From Croceivirga sp. (GTDB lineage Bacteria > Bacteroidota > Bacteroidia > Flavobacteriales > Flavobacteriaceae), in assembly GCA_028284665.1 (NCBI GenBank), contig JANQRG010000011.1, positions 1-64,000 on the forward strand: a stretch of 64,000 nt of DNA, in the 5' to 3' direction. Under the pieces are notes generated by a model. It made no database searches, was not told the DNA's origin, and saw only the letters and a list, made by a program, of their open reading frames with translations. Positions 8,743 through 18,134 of this stretch are shown here, piece by piece. Position 1 is the stretch's first letter, and every line of letters begins with the position of its first letter. The position numbers and the translations under genes are program-made.

Positions 8743-9465
8743 ATGCAACCCAAAAAATATCCAAAGGCGAATTTAGATCGTTTGAGCAGGCTTTTCTTCT
8801 TAACGGGCCTGGCTATTGCTTTGTTCTTAACCTGGAGGGCGCTGGAATACAAACGTTATGACCGGGAAACGGATTTCAAGATCACACATGAGTTGCTAAC
8901 CGACCTCCGGGAAGAGGTACCGGTGACGGAAGTTGTCAGGACCGAACCTCCTCCCCCACCTCCCGCGGCTCCAAGTGTAATAGAGGTGATAGAAGATGAG
9001 CAAGAAATTGAGGAAACCATTATAAAAAGTACTGAAATCTCACAGGAAACTATTGTAGACGAACCTATACTAGCGGTAGAAGATGTGGACGTAGAAGAGG
9101 TGGAAGAGGATATCGTGGTTCCTTTTGCCATTATTGAAGATGTCCCTGTCTTTCCAGGCTGTGAACAGGAATCCAACCAGGAAAAACGCACTTGTTTTCA
9201 GCACAAAATACAACAACACATCAAGGAGCATTTCAGGTATCCCGAAGCTGCCCTTGAAATGGGGATCCAGGGAAAGGTTTTCGTACAATTTTTCATCGAC
9301 CACAAGGGCAATGTTACCCAAATACGAACCCGTGGGCCGGACAGACTACTGGAAAAGGAAGCGCAGCGGATCATCTCTTTGTTACCGCAAATGACTCCTG
9401 GGAAACAACGTGGAAGATCGGTAAAAGTACCCTATAGTATCCCCATTAGTTTTAAGTTGATGTAG
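8743..9465 (+). CDS. TonB-family energy transducer
   Basis: 240 residues. One membrane helix at about residues 14-31 (LFFLTGLAIALFLTW) follows a short cytoplasmic N-terminus. A periplasmic spacer has PPPPPP near residue 70 and a long acidic stretch rich in Glu, Val and Ile. The C-terminal TonB domain begins around residue 160 (FRYPEAALEMGIQGKVFVQF, then the VTQIRTRGPD strand and VPYSIPISFKL). Such proteins carry proton-motive energy from ExbB/ExbD to TonB-dependent outer-membrane receptors. No exbB/exbD is in the window. It is one of the divergent Bacteroidetes TonB paralogues, so its receptor partner is unknown. Confidence 0.85.
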   Translation: MQPKKYPKANLDRLSRLFFLTGLAIALFLTWRALEYKRYDRETDFKITHELLTDLREEVPVTEVVRTEPPPPPPAAPSVIEVIEDEQEIEETIIKSTEISQETIVDEPILAVEDVDVEEVEEDIVVPFAIIEDVPVFPGCEQESNQEKRTCFQHKIQQHIKEHFRYPEAALEMGIQGKVFVQFFIDHKGNVTQIRTRGPDRLLEKEAQRIISLLPQMTPGKQRGRSVKVPYSIPISFKLM

Positions 9466-9747
9466 GCCCCTAAAGGTAGTTTTGGGTAGGGCAAAGTGCT
9501 TACCTTTTACAATAGCCTTTTTCAATCCGTTTGACTCAAAAAACTTAAAATCTGTTTTGATCAAGCCCTTCTGAATTGAAAGCCACAACTTACCCCAAGG
9601 AATGATCGCAATAACTAAGGTAATCTTCCCAGAATGCATTTTTTCCGTTATTGGCCGTGTTAAATTAAATCCAAAACCAAGTGTTGAATAACCAAAAAAT
9701 GCTGAAATTAGAGAGGGTAAAAAGATAAAGCCACAGTACCAGGTCTA

Positions 9748-11394
9748 ATGCGTAGCGATTTTCGGGGAATTTTAGTTTTTTGTTCGTGCATTCTCACCTG
9801 TTGCGCCTTCTCCCAGTTTGACAATCAATTTATTAATGGCGTTTTATTGGATGCAGATACGGGCGAACCCGTTGTATTTGCAACTATACGGCTAAAAGGA
9901 AAAGCACTTGGAGTAATCTCAAATAATGATGGTGGGTTCAAGGTTCCCCTGGATTTTCAATCAAAAGGTGAGGAGTTGATCATCTCGAGCATGGGGTATG
10001 AAACTAAAAACGTCATTTTTTCCGAATTGAATAGAGACACCATCAATCTGATCCTTCTTAAATCCGCTCCATTTGAGTTATCTGAAGCCGTGGTAACAGG
10101 AGAAAGGAAAAGAAAACCTAACGCTAAACAAATTATACGTTATGCTTTTGAAAGGATCCCCGATAATTACTACAAGGATGCCTTTGAACTTGCCGGATAT
10201 TACCGCGATTACCAATTAAAGGAAGGGAAATATATTAATCTTAACGAAGCGCTAATTCATGTTTTTGACAAGGGTTTCGAAATTGACGATTATACCTCTA
10301 CACGGTTTGGCCTGTATGATTATGTTAAGAACACCGGATTTGTAAGAGACTCTTTTGCCGCGAAGCGATACGACTACAGCAATTGGGATAAGTACATTCC
10401 GGATGCGAGGCTGTACGGTAACTATTCGGGGAATGAATTGGTGCTACTGTTTATTCATGATGCCATCAGAAATCACAATGTTCCCGCTTATTCTTTTGTA
10501 AATACCTTAGTCGAAGATTTTATAAAGGAGCATCGCTTCTTAGATGTAAAGCATACGACCTATAACGATCAGGCGGTATATCAAATAGAATTCAAAAAAA
10601 ACAGCATCCCTTTTCAGGTAAGAGGAACGATTTACATTGATAAAGACGACTATGCGATTCGGAAACTTGACTATGCGGTCTACAAACAAAAAGAACTGGA
10701 TACTACTACTTCTCGTTTTCAATACAGCACCGTTAACATGGAATTGATCTACGAGATCCTGGTAGAATACCGGGATTTTGACGATCGGATGTATTTAAAC
10801 TATATTTCGTTTCACAACCAATTTAAGCTGATACGGCCCCCTAAGTTTTTCATAGCATATGCATCACTGAATTTAGGGCAACTAGAAAAGCAAAAGATGT
10901 TAACAGGATCTGAGACTGATTTAACCCTGAAATTGGATCTGGTGTTAAACAAACCTGCGGCGAACTGGCAGGATTTAAGGCCCAAGGACTTTGGTGTTTT
11001 CTTCAAGGGAAAAAAAATTGACGTCGACAGTGTATCTAAGACAAATAGTTCCACTTATGTTTTACAATTTTTACAAAAAAATAGAGCGCAACAAAAAGCG
11101 CTATCGGAACTTCTTTTGAAATCCGATGAAAACGCGAAAGATCATTTGACGATAGCGGTCAAGAAAATGGTAGATGCTGAAGGAAATGTTTTAGGACATC
11201 GGGAATCGGAGCTTCTGGATCAGTTTAGGGAGTTCTTTACCCAAAAGGTGATTACAACTAAAGCAGCCCAAACAAAAGGTAAGGCTTTGTTTCTCAATAA
11301 AACCCAATCGTTAGGTGAGCCATCACAGCCTAAAATGTACATGGAGCTCAAACAAGAATTTTGGATGAATAGCCCTCTTAAGAACTTAGATTAA
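9748..11394 (+). CDS. Secreted protein with carboxypeptidase-regulatory-like N-terminal domain
   Basis: 548 residues. The signal peptide ends near residue 23 (CCAFSQ). Residues of about 29-105 are a CarboxypepD_reg-like beta-sandwich: NGVLLDADTGEPVVFATIRL, GVISNNDGGF, LIISSMGYET, then the LSEAVVTGERK linker. The remainder (AFERIPDNYY, GYYRDYQ, VRGTIYIDKDDYAIRKLDYAV) matches large Bacteroidetes outer-membrane-associated proteins of unknown function that resemble DUF5686 proteins without the barrel. It is likely periplasmic or outer-membrane located. The gene stands alone, with a 282-bp upstream gap. Confidence 0.75.
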   Translation: MRSDFRGILVFCSCILTCCAFSQFDNQFINGVLLDADTGEPVVFATIRLKGKALGVISNNDGGFKVPLDFQSKGEELIISSMGYETKNVIFSELNRDTINLILLKSAPFELSEAVVTGERKRKPNAKQIIRYAFERIPDNYYKDAFELAGYYRDYQLKEGKYINLNEALIHVFDKGFEIDDYTSTRFGLYDYVKNTGFVRDSFAAKRYDYSNWDKYIPDARLYGNYSGNELVLLFIHDAIRNHNVPAYSFVNTLVEDFIKEHRFLDVKHTTYNDQAVYQIEFKKNSIPFQVRGTIYIDKDDYAIRKLDYAVYKQKELDTTTSRFQYSTVNMELIYEILVEYRDFDDRMYLNYISFHNQFKLIRPPKFFIAYASLNLGQLEKQKMLTGSETDLTLKLDLVLNKPAANWQDLRPKDFGVFFKGKKIDVDSVSKTNSSTYVLQFLQKNRAQQKALSELLLKSDENAKDHLTIAVKKMVDAEGNVLGHRESELLDQFREFFTQKVITTKAAQTKGKALFLNKTQSLGEPSQPKMYMELKQEFWMNSPLKNLD

Positions 11395-11458
11395 CTGATG
11401 TTTCAGCGGTGATAGCTTTAATGACTGAACAATAAGAACGAAAGGTCAATAAAGCATT

Positions 11459-13084
11459 TCACTTCCAATCTTGTTTGGCTTTCGAAATAAGTGTAATGTA
11501 CTTTGCAAACTCCTCTTTCACCTTTGGAAATAGAATAAACAGTCCGATTATATTAGGAAACACCAAAGCCAAGATCATCGCATCGGAAAACTTTATCACT
11601 GCATCCAGGGTAATGGCAGCGCCGAGAATGGTAAATAGAAGAAATATGATCTTATACGTCAAATCGCTCCACTTTCCACGGCCAAAAAGGAACTTCCAGG
11701 CCTGTAACCCGTAATAGGACCAGGACAAGATTGTAGAAAATGCAAACAGGCAAACAGCAACCATCAGTACATATGAAGAGCCACTTATAGCATTTTCGAA
11801 AGCCAGAGATGTAATGTTCACACCACCCAGGCGACTTCCATCGTTCATTACCGCTTGACCGTCAATCACATTTCCATACACAAACATGCCATCCATATTA
11901 AAAAGAATGATCACAGTGGCGGTCATGGTGCAAATCAGTACCGTATCGATAAAGGGTTCTAGCAGGCCTACTAGTCCTTCAGACGCAGGAAATGCCGTGT
12001 TTACGGCGGAATGTGCTATGGCCGCCGAACCTGCACCAGCTTCGTTTGAAAAAGCCGCCCTTCTAAAACCCTGGATGATCACCCCAACGAACCCTCCGGC
12101 AATAGTAGCCTTTGGAGTAAAGGCCTCGGTAATGATAAGACGGAATACATCATCCACCAGGGCAATTTTGGAGAAAATGATGAACAGGGCTGCCCCTACG
12201 TATACCATTGCCATCAACGGGACCACTTTTTCGGTAACTTTAGCGATCCTCTTAATACCCCCAATGATAACTATTCCTGCTAGTGTAGCGAAAACCAGAC
12301 CAATAATGCTACCTGAAGCTTCCCCCGTAAGCCCAAAACGTTCAATGATCTGTGCCGCCGCTTGATTACTCTGAAATGCGTTTCCCCCTCCAAAGGAAGC
12401 CCCCACACAAAGCATGGCAAAAAGAGCCGCCAAAAACCTTCCCAGTTGTACCAACCCCTTTTCCTTTAATCCTCTGGACAAATAATACATTGGGCCGCCA
12501 AAGACTTTCCCATCCTTATTAATCTCCCGGTATTTTACTCCCAATGTACATTCAACAAATTTTGACGACATTCCGAGCAAGCCTGCCAAAATCATCCAAA
12601 AAGTGGCGCCAGGACCACCAATAGAGATGGCTACGGCAACCATAGCGATATTACCCAGACCCACTGTACCTGATACTGCAGTCGCCAGGGCTTGGAAGTG
12701 GTTTACCTCTCCCAGATGAGTCTCGTCCTTTGTGGTATCCTCGACATTCCCTTCAATCGCATTAACCTGGGGCTTCAGTGGAGAAATAGCGATTTCCAGT
12801 TCATCATACTTTCCCCGTACCACTTGTATGGCAGTCGGAAAATGCCGGATATTTACAAAGCCAAAGTATAGTGTAAAAAATAGGGCGCCTGATATCAATA
12901 TAATGAGCACCAAAGGGATTCCATGGCCAAAAATGGGAATTTCCCCAAGAATTAAGTTTTCCCACCAAACAGCAAAGGGCATGAAGGCTTCGTTAATTTT
13001 TTCGTCCAGTCCGTTTTGTGGTGGTGAGGCGAAAATTGGCGTACAGAAAAAGGATAAGACCCTGGATGACAGCAATCCGTACAT
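11459..13084 (-). CDS. Alanine/glycine:cation symporter (AGCS family)
   Basis: 541 residues with about 11 hydrophobic segments. AGCS markers are visible: TLYFGFVNIRHFPTAI, FQALATAVSGTVGLGNIAMV (sodium/substrate site region), GPGATFWMILAGLLGMSSKF, FGGPMYYLSRG and RRAAFSNEAGAGSAAIAHSA. The family imports alanine or glycine with Na+ across the inner membrane. The N-terminal 20 residues are signal-like (VLSFFCTPIFA), as often in Bacteroidetes members. No metabolic partner gene is adjacent. Confidence 0.9.
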   Translation of the reverse strand: MYGLLSSRVLSFFCTPIFASPPQNGLDEKINEAFMPFAVWWENLILGEIPIFGHGIPLVLIILISGALFFTLYFGFVNIRHFPTAIQVVRGKYDELEIAISPLKPQVNAIEGNVEDTTKDETHLGEVNHFQALATAVSGTVGLGNIAMVAVAISIGGPGATFWMILAGLLGMSSKFVECTLGVKYREINKDGKVFGGPMYYLSRGLKEKGLVQLGRFLAALFAMLCVGASFGGGNAFQSNQAAAQIIERFGLTGEASGSIIGLVFATLAGIVIIGGIKRIAKVTEKVVPLMAMVYVGAALFIIFSKIALVDDVFRLIITEAFTPKATIAGGFVGVIIQGFRRAAFSNEAGAGSAAIAHSAVNTAFPASEGLVGLLEPFIDTVLICTMTATVIILFNMDGMFVYGNVIDGQAVMNDGSRLGGVNITSLAFENAISGSSYVLMVAVCLFAFSTILSWSYYGLQAWKFLFGRGKWSDLTYKIIFLLFTILGAAITLDAVIKFSDAMILALVFPNIIGLFILFPKVKEEFAKYITLISKAKQDWK

Positions 13085-13189
13085 AATCGATTTTTTGTCG
13101 AATTTCGAGGACGGGATTGAGTCAAGGGGACGATTGTCGGAAAGAATCTAAAAATGTCAGTAACCCAAATACCGACAATTTCAGATTAG

Positions 13190-14293
13190 TTAGCTGCTTT
13201 CAATGATGATGTTCTCTTTTGGAATAAGTAATCTAATTCTCCTTTCCCTAAGTTCAGACATTTCGAATAGAGTAGTTTTTAAAGGAATAAAATGCTTCTC
13301 CTTGGTCCAACCCTGTTTACCAAAAAGTCCATCCAATAGCGCGGTTATCAATCTTTTTATTTCGTTGTGGTCATTGATATCATAGGTCTTGGTATCAACA
13401 AAGTTCTTAGGCTTAATTTCCAACCACCCTTCTGTTTCTGTAATTCTCTGTTTGGCAAAACTCTTGAATAACCTGTAAAGCGCCGGTGATAGTTGAACAG
13501 TTCTATCCTCGCCTCCCGGAAAACCCCCTAAAGCTACCTTGAAGTTGTCCTTACCATTTTGCAGCTTGTTTTTTAGAAACCTAAGCCTTAATTGATCTGG
13601 CTGGGGAATAACGGTTTCAATAAGTTCTTTCACCCAGCTTAAGGCAAGTGCAAAAAACAGCATAATCAGGGAGGTCTTAAAAATAGCTGAAAGCAATAAC
13701 AGATTTATAGCATCATCCAGGAGCTTATAGATTTGAGCCAATAGGGTTATCAAAACTGTAAATAGGGATAGCCAAGCTAACAATGGTAAACGCCTTTTAA
13801 CAAAGGACTCCCATAGTACGCCGCCCAAAAAGAACAATGTCAACAATGCATAGTACACATCCAGTTCACTGATGATAGAAGCTGTTCGAGCAAGAAACAT
13901 TTTATGAAGGGTGGGTAATAGTGCAAATACAAATGGGATACCAATGATGAATGGCCAAAAATTAGACTTTATCAAGGCGGCAAAGGGTTTAGGCAAGTAC
14001 CTAAACCAAGGTAAGGAGCGTAAGATAAAAAGGCTGTTCAACAAAGAAAATATACTGTTGAGACCTTCTTTAAAATGAAGATCCAAGCCTAAATCTTTAT
14101 GAAATAAGATGTCTACAAGACCTGAAAGGGACCAACAAAGTATAGAAAGGGCTAACCATACCTGGCCAAAATCATCTTGTTTTTTGCCGATATGATACCA
14201 AATGGCCATCAAAGCGAGGAAGGCAAATAAACATACAGAAAACTGCCACCAACCGTAGAATATAGCCACCTGACTTGAAGAAACAACGTCCAC
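13190..14293 (-). CDS. Multi-spanning membrane protein of unknown function
   Basis: 367 residues with about seven membrane helices in the first 225 (for example WWQFSVCLFAFLALMAIW, LALSILCWSLSGLVDILF, FIIGIPFVFALLP, LIMLFFALALSWV), followed by a soluble C-terminal domain of about 140 residues rich in basic residues. The layout (7TM plus a cytosolic domain) resembles a membrane sensor, but I recognise no kinase, LytTR or HTH motif. Its start overlaps the maximal frame of a divergent small gene. Function unknown. Confidence 0.65.
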   Translation of the reverse strand: MDVVSSSQVAIFYGWWQFSVCLFAFLALMAIWYHIGKKQDDFGQVWLALSILCWSLSGLVDILFHKDLGLDLHFKEGLNSIFSLLNSLFILRSLPWFRYLPKPFAALIKSNFWPFIIGIPFVFALLPTLHKMFLARTASIISELDVYYALLTLFFLGGVLWESFVKRRLPLLAWLSLFTVLITLLAQIYKLLDDAINLLLLSAIFKTSLIMLFFALALSWVKELIETVIPQPDQLRLRFLKNKLQNGKDNFKVALGGFPGGEDRTVQLSPALYRLFKSFAKQRITETEGWLEIKPKNFVDTKTYDINDHNEIKRLITALLDGLFGKQGWTKEKHFIPLKTTLFEMSELRERRIRLLIPKENIIIESS

Positions 14294-14670
14294 GTTTTGA
14301 TGTTTTAATTTTGAATCAGACCAATTTGCTTGATTTCCTGGGAATAAAGAAATTTATTGAAAATAGTAAAAGTTCAAAAAGGATGGAAAGGAAGTTAATT
14401 AATATGCTTTTGGACTTAAAGGAGTCTCCATTAACTTCTGAAATAGATCACGTAGAACTATTGTATCAGTTATATTGGGAGTACAATGAAGGGAACCAGA
14501 ATTTGAAACCTGTGGTTAGTTACTTTTTGGACGGCATTGACGATTTACCATCATTAAAACAAAAACCTTATTGGAACGAAGCCAAGTTTAACGAAATTAG
14601 GAAGCCCCTGATTGAGAGTCATGATCTCCTGGTAGCAATAGTAAATGACGTTTTAAGAAATTTATTATAA
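14275..14670 (+). CDS. Small hypothetical protein, start uncertain
   Basis: The frame is open for 131 codons from a TTG at 14275, but the first ATG is at 14383 (96 residues). Intermediate TTG codons exist at 14311 and 14326. The protein is mostly alpha-helical and acidic (LYQLYWEYNEGNQ, SYFLDGIDDLP, ESHDLLVAIVNDVL). It contains no motif I recognise. It is divergent from the membrane protein gene, and the longest form would overlap that gene by 19 bp, which argues for one of the later starts. Confidence 0.45.
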   Translation: MKKQRPRFDVLILNQTNLLDFLGIKKFIENSKSSKRMERKLINMLLDLKESPLTSEIDHVELLYQLYWEYNEGNQNLKPVVSYFLDGIDDLPSLKQKPYWNEAKFNEIRKPLIESHDLLVAIVNDVLRNLL

Positions 14671-14848
14671 TATTCAAGATAAACGATGATTGTTTTCATC
14701 CGTTTCTGCCTTTTTCTAAGATAACGGAGAAATAAGATATGTCCATGTAACCCAAGCTGTGCCAGGGTTGGAAAATAGCAGTCAAATACCAGCCCAATTA
14801 AAGCTTTATCACTAAAGCTAACGACTATGGTAAAGTAAGCCTATGCTG

Positions 14849-15685
14849 TTAGAACGCTTCAGCAAACAATTCCTGTAGACTAGCCCAGGACTTTTCGTCG
14901 GCCTCAGCATCATAGGCCAAAGGCAATCCGAATTTCTCCCCATTGGCATCCGCTTCTTTACTCGTAAAACTGTGTTTTACCCCAGGATATGCCACATAGT
15001 TATAGGGAGCCCCAATAGAATCCATGGCCGTGGTAAAGGCTACAACAGATTCCGGATTGATAAAGGGATCTTCTGCGCCGTTGCACACTAAAACCTTAGC
15101 TTTAAGTTTATCATTGGGCATCACAGGAAGCTGCACCCCACTATGAAAAGCTGCTACAGCATCCAAATCCGCCCCGGAATTGGCCATTGTTAACACCACA
15201 CTACCTCCAAAACAATACCCTATTGCTGCAATCTTTTCCCTGTCGACAGAAGCGTGGGATTTTAACAGCTCCATAGCCGCATCAAAACGCGCCGTAGCTT
15301 CCGGAAGATTAGTCATTACACTCATTGCGAACTTTCCTGCGTCATCAGGATGATCCGCTAGTTTTCCATCACCATACATATCCACCGCCATTGCGGTGTA
15401 CCCCAATTCAGCCAGCATATCTGCACGCTGCCGTACATAATCGTTATGTCCCCACCACTCATGGACAATCAAAACACCAGGTTGTTTTTCTTTGGCATTC
15501 GCGTCATAGGCAATATATCCCTTAAGATTTGTGGAATCCGTGGCATAGGTTACCTCCTCTCCTTTTACGTTTACCGGGAGTGCTTCAGGTGTTTCCTGAG
15601 TTGTAGTACTTTTCGCTGTTTTGGGTTTGCAGGATGCGAAGCTCACTAAACCCGATATTAGTAATAGGGTGATTAACTTTTTCAT
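14849..15685 (-). CDS. Dienelactone-hydrolase-family lipoprotein
   Basis: 278 residues. A lipoprotein signal (LLLISGLVSFASC, Cys near 19) precedes an alpha/beta-hydrolase domain. The dienelactone hydrolase triad is visible: Cys in IGYCFGGSV, Asp in NGAEDPF, His in GVKHSF; VHEWWGHND is the family's N-terminal strand. The prototype opens dienelactones in aromatic degradation, but envelope-anchored Bacteroidetes members have no assigned substrate. It stands alone, with 164 bp to the next gene start on its 3' side. Confidence 0.85.
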   Translation of the reverse strand: MKKLITLLLISGLVSFASCKPKTAKSTTTQETPEALPVNVKGEEVTYATDSTNLKGYIAYDANAKEKQPGVLIVHEWWGHNDYVRQRADMLAELGYTAMAVDMYGDGKLADHPDDAGKFAMSVMTNLPEATARFDAAMELLKSHASVDREKIAAIGYCFGGSVVLTMANSGADLDAVAAFHSGVQLPVMPNDKLKAKVLVCNGAEDPFINPESVVAFTTAMDSIGAPYNYVAYPGVKHSFTSKEADANGEKFGLPLAYDAEADEKSWASLQELFAEAF

Positions 15686-15917
15686 TTTGGTTACATTTAG
15701 GTATGTCTAAAGATAATCAATCACATGGTGACATTAGTTGCGTAAGCGTATTTTGATGGCATAAGAAAACCATATAATAATGTGCATATCCACCGCCGTT
15801 TCAATGGGCTTAATCGCAACCTAAGTGGATAGTGTGGAAATTCGATGAAAATTTGAATAAAGGATTGTAGCCCATAACTATCCGAATACTGTAAAATAAG
15901 GTGTATTAAAATTACTG

Positions 15918-16832
15918 ATGAAATCTGTACTATCTGTCTTAGTAACTATTCTGATATCGTCCTTAGTCCTGGGTCAGGACCGTATCGATCTGTTTACACT
16001 TTCAGGGGGTTATGGGTTTCCATCTCCATACGATTCCATCTATCAGGGTAATGGTACCGAAACTGGTATTTCAGTTGCCCTTGTAGCGCCAGTATCACTC
16101 TCAAAAAAAAGCATTTGGTATTCTGGCCTCAACTACTTCTTTTGGGGCGTGGATAACGATGAAATTCAGCCGGAAAGTGTTATGAATCCCATTCGTATTC
16201 ATGGCTTTGTTTTACGTACCGGTCTTATTCAGCAATTAAAGAATGGGAACTCCCTCCAACTGCTGTTCGCCCCACGTTTTATGACAGATTTAGTAAACGT
16301 AGATTCCACCCACTGGCAACTGGGAGGCATCGCTGTGTATGATAAAAAGTACAATGACCATTTTAAACTGGGCTTTGGTGCCCTGTATAATCAAGAGTTT
16401 TTCGGGCCCAATTTGGTGCCCCTAGTGAATTTGGATTGGAAACTAAATGATAGATGGCGGATAAATGGGTTGTTTCCAGTATCTGGTAAACTCACGTATA
16501 CATGGAACAATCGATTGGACGTAGGTTGGAGTCATTTTGGCCTGGTAACCACTTACCGACTGGGAGACCCGGCCTACAGGGGAGACTATATCGATAGACG
16601 TAGTATTGATGAGACCTTATATGCTCGCTATCAACTGTTTGGCGACTTTTTCCTGGAAGGCCGATTCGGATACTCCTTCGGCAGAAGCTATCATCAATAC
16701 GAGGCTGACCAGAAAGTCGATTTTACACTACCGCTTATCAGCATCGGTGACAACCGTGTTGCAAAAGACGCTTCTATTCAAAGCGGGTTTATCGTAAACT
16801 TCCGGATTGTCTATAGTATTACCTTACCCTAA
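15918..16832 (+). CDS. Outer-membrane beta-barrel protein (DUF6268-like)
   Basis: 304 residues. A signal peptide (MKSVLSVLVTILISSLVLGQ) precedes alternating amphipathic strands ending in an aromatic/hydrophobic terminal strand (FIVNFRIVYSITLP), typical of small outer-membrane barrels. RTGLIQQLKNGNSLQLLFAPRF, LGFGALYNQEFFG and RWRINGLFPVSGKLTY follow the pattern of DUF6268 proteins. Function unknown. It appears monocistronic. Confidence 0.7.
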   Translation: MKSVLSVLVTILISSLVLGQDRIDLFTLSGGYGFPSPYDSIYQGNGTETGISVALVAPVSLSKKSIWYSGLNYFFWGVDNDEIQPESVMNPIRIHGFVLRTGLIQQLKNGNSLQLLFAPRFMTDLVNVDSTHWQLGGIAVYDKKYNDHFKLGFGALYNQEFFGPNLVPLVNLDWKLNDRWRINGLFPVSGKLTYTWNNRLDVGWSHFGLVTTYRLGDPAYRGDYIDRRSIDETLYARYQLFGDFFLEGRFGYSFGRSYHQYEADQKVDFTLPLISIGDNRVAKDASIQSGFIVNFRIVYSITLP

Positions 16833-17159
16833 GGAATGCTTAAGCTTAACTTTATTTCGCCTCCTGTATTTTCAAGGTGTAAATCTCTGCAGTCCACTAT
16901 GCTTAGCATTAGGTGGGCATTTCCGTTGGAAAAGTCTACAACTAATGATGTACATCACCGTTGGCTAGTAGTATTGCAGTCAACATTTTTCACAAATCTA
17001 CTTTAGAATATAAAAAAAAGTTCCAACTTTGTATTAGGAGAATTTAGACACGATTTCAAGTCGGACTTATTTCTAACATTAGAGAAGACATAGAGAAATA
17101 AGCTTCATTCTTGTACAGTTTGCTGTACTACTCTAATAGAAAATTAAGCTTTTATTAGA
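16833..17159. other. Intergenic region upstream of the OCD/aminotransferase pair
   Basis: 327 bp without a plausible gene. The last 60 bp are very AT-rich and hold the GTACAG/CTGTAC dyad. A run of eight A near 17010 and an AAGCTT repeated at 17100 and 17147 are also visible. The promoter of the downstream pair must lie here, but no clean TAnnTTTG box is evident. Confidence 0.5.
17113..17128. promoter_or_regulatory. Perfect inverted repeat, candidate operator
   Basis: GTACAG-TTTG-CTGTAC, 31 bp before the ornithine-cyclodeaminase-family start codon, in an otherwise AT-rich leader. The GTAC half-sites resemble those of GntR-type operators. No regulator gene is adjacent, so the binding protein is unknown. 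Confidence 0.45.
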
Positions 17160-18134
17160 ATGAATACGCCAACTGTAATTTTACCACTCTCTCAAATTCA
17201 GGACTACCTTTCTGAAATAGATCCAATTCCCATTGTAGAACGGGGTTTTGTCGCTCTGTCATCAAAAAAAGCAGTTATACCACCAGTAGGAGAATTACTT
17301 TTCGAAAAACCTAAAGGGGAAACCCATATTAAATATGGATATATTAAGCAGCAGCAGTATTATATTGTTAAAATTGCTTCAGGGTTTTATGAGAATTCAA
17401 AAATAGGACTAAAATCAAGCCAAGGAGTAATGCTTGTTTTTAGCCAAAAAACGGGTGAATTACTAGCAGTTTTACTAGATGAAGGGTATTTGACAGATAT
17501 TAGAACAGCTATTGCCAGCATGATTGCCTTAAAACATTTAGCTCCTAAAAACATAGCGCATATTGGCATTATAGGAACAGGTATTCAAGCACAGCTACAG
17601 TTAAAGTATTTACAACAGGTATCCGATTGTAAAAGCATTATTGTTTGGGGAAGAAATAAAGAAAAAGCCAAAGTGTTCAAAGCAAGGTTGGACAATAGCA
17701 ATTTTTCAATTTCAATTAGCAATTCTATTGATGAGCTTGCTGAACGGGCAAACGTTATTATCACGACTACCCCAGCAACAGAGCCTTTATTAAAAGTGCA
17801 TCATATAAAGAAAGGAACCCATATTACTGCTATTGGCTCTGATACTTCGGAAAAGATAGAACTCTCCCCAGAAATCCTAAAAAAAGCCAATTTAATAGTT
17901 TCGGATAGTATCGAACAATCAAAAACAAGAGGTGAAATATTTAGGGCCAGACAACAAAACTGTTTGGATAAATCGAAGCTAATTGAACTAGGTAGTCTAA
18001 TACAAAATCCCACTTTAGGAAGGAAAAATGACCAACAAATTACTATTGCAGATTTAACAGGAGTGGCTGTTCAAGATATTATGATAGCAACAGCCGTATT
18101 TGATGCCTTTAAAAATAAAAACAATGAACATTAG
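17160..18134 (+). CDS. Ornithine cyclodeaminase / mu-crystallin family protein
   Basis: 324 residues. The family layout is visible: an N-terminal substrate domain (IKYGYIKQQQYYIVKIASGFYEN, GVMLVFSQKTGELLAVLLDEGYLTDIRTA), the Rossmann NAD(P) motif IGIIGTGIQAQLQLKYL, then ITTTPATEPLL and AIGSDTSEKIEL. Members include ornithine cyclodeaminase, delta1-pyrroline-2-carboxylate reductase and alanine or opine-type dehydrogenases, and the substrate cannot be decided here. The gene is more AT-rich than its neighbours and overlaps the next gene by 11 bp, so the two act together, probably on a shared amino acid. Possible lateral acquisition. Confidence 0.85.
   Translation: MNTPTVILPLSQIQDYLSEIDPIPIVERGFVALSSKKAVIPPVGELLFEKPKGETHIKYGYIKQQQYYIVKIASGFYENSKIGLKSSQGVMLVFSQKTGELLAVLLDEGYLTDIRTAIASMIALKHLAPKNIAHIGIIGTGIQAQLQLKYLQQVSDCKSIIVWGRNKEKAKVFKARLDNSNFSISISNSIDELAERANVIITTTPATEPLLKVHHIKKGTHITAIGSDTSEKIELSPEILKKANLIVSDSIEQSKTRGEIFRARQQNCLDKSKLIELGSLIQNPTLGRKNDQQITIADLTGVAVQDIMIATAVFDAFKNKNNEH

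Noticed and set aside
9382-9639. Minus-strand 85-codon frame after the TonB-type gene
   Set aside because: It overlaps the end of the TonB domain and shows no family resemblance; probably chance.
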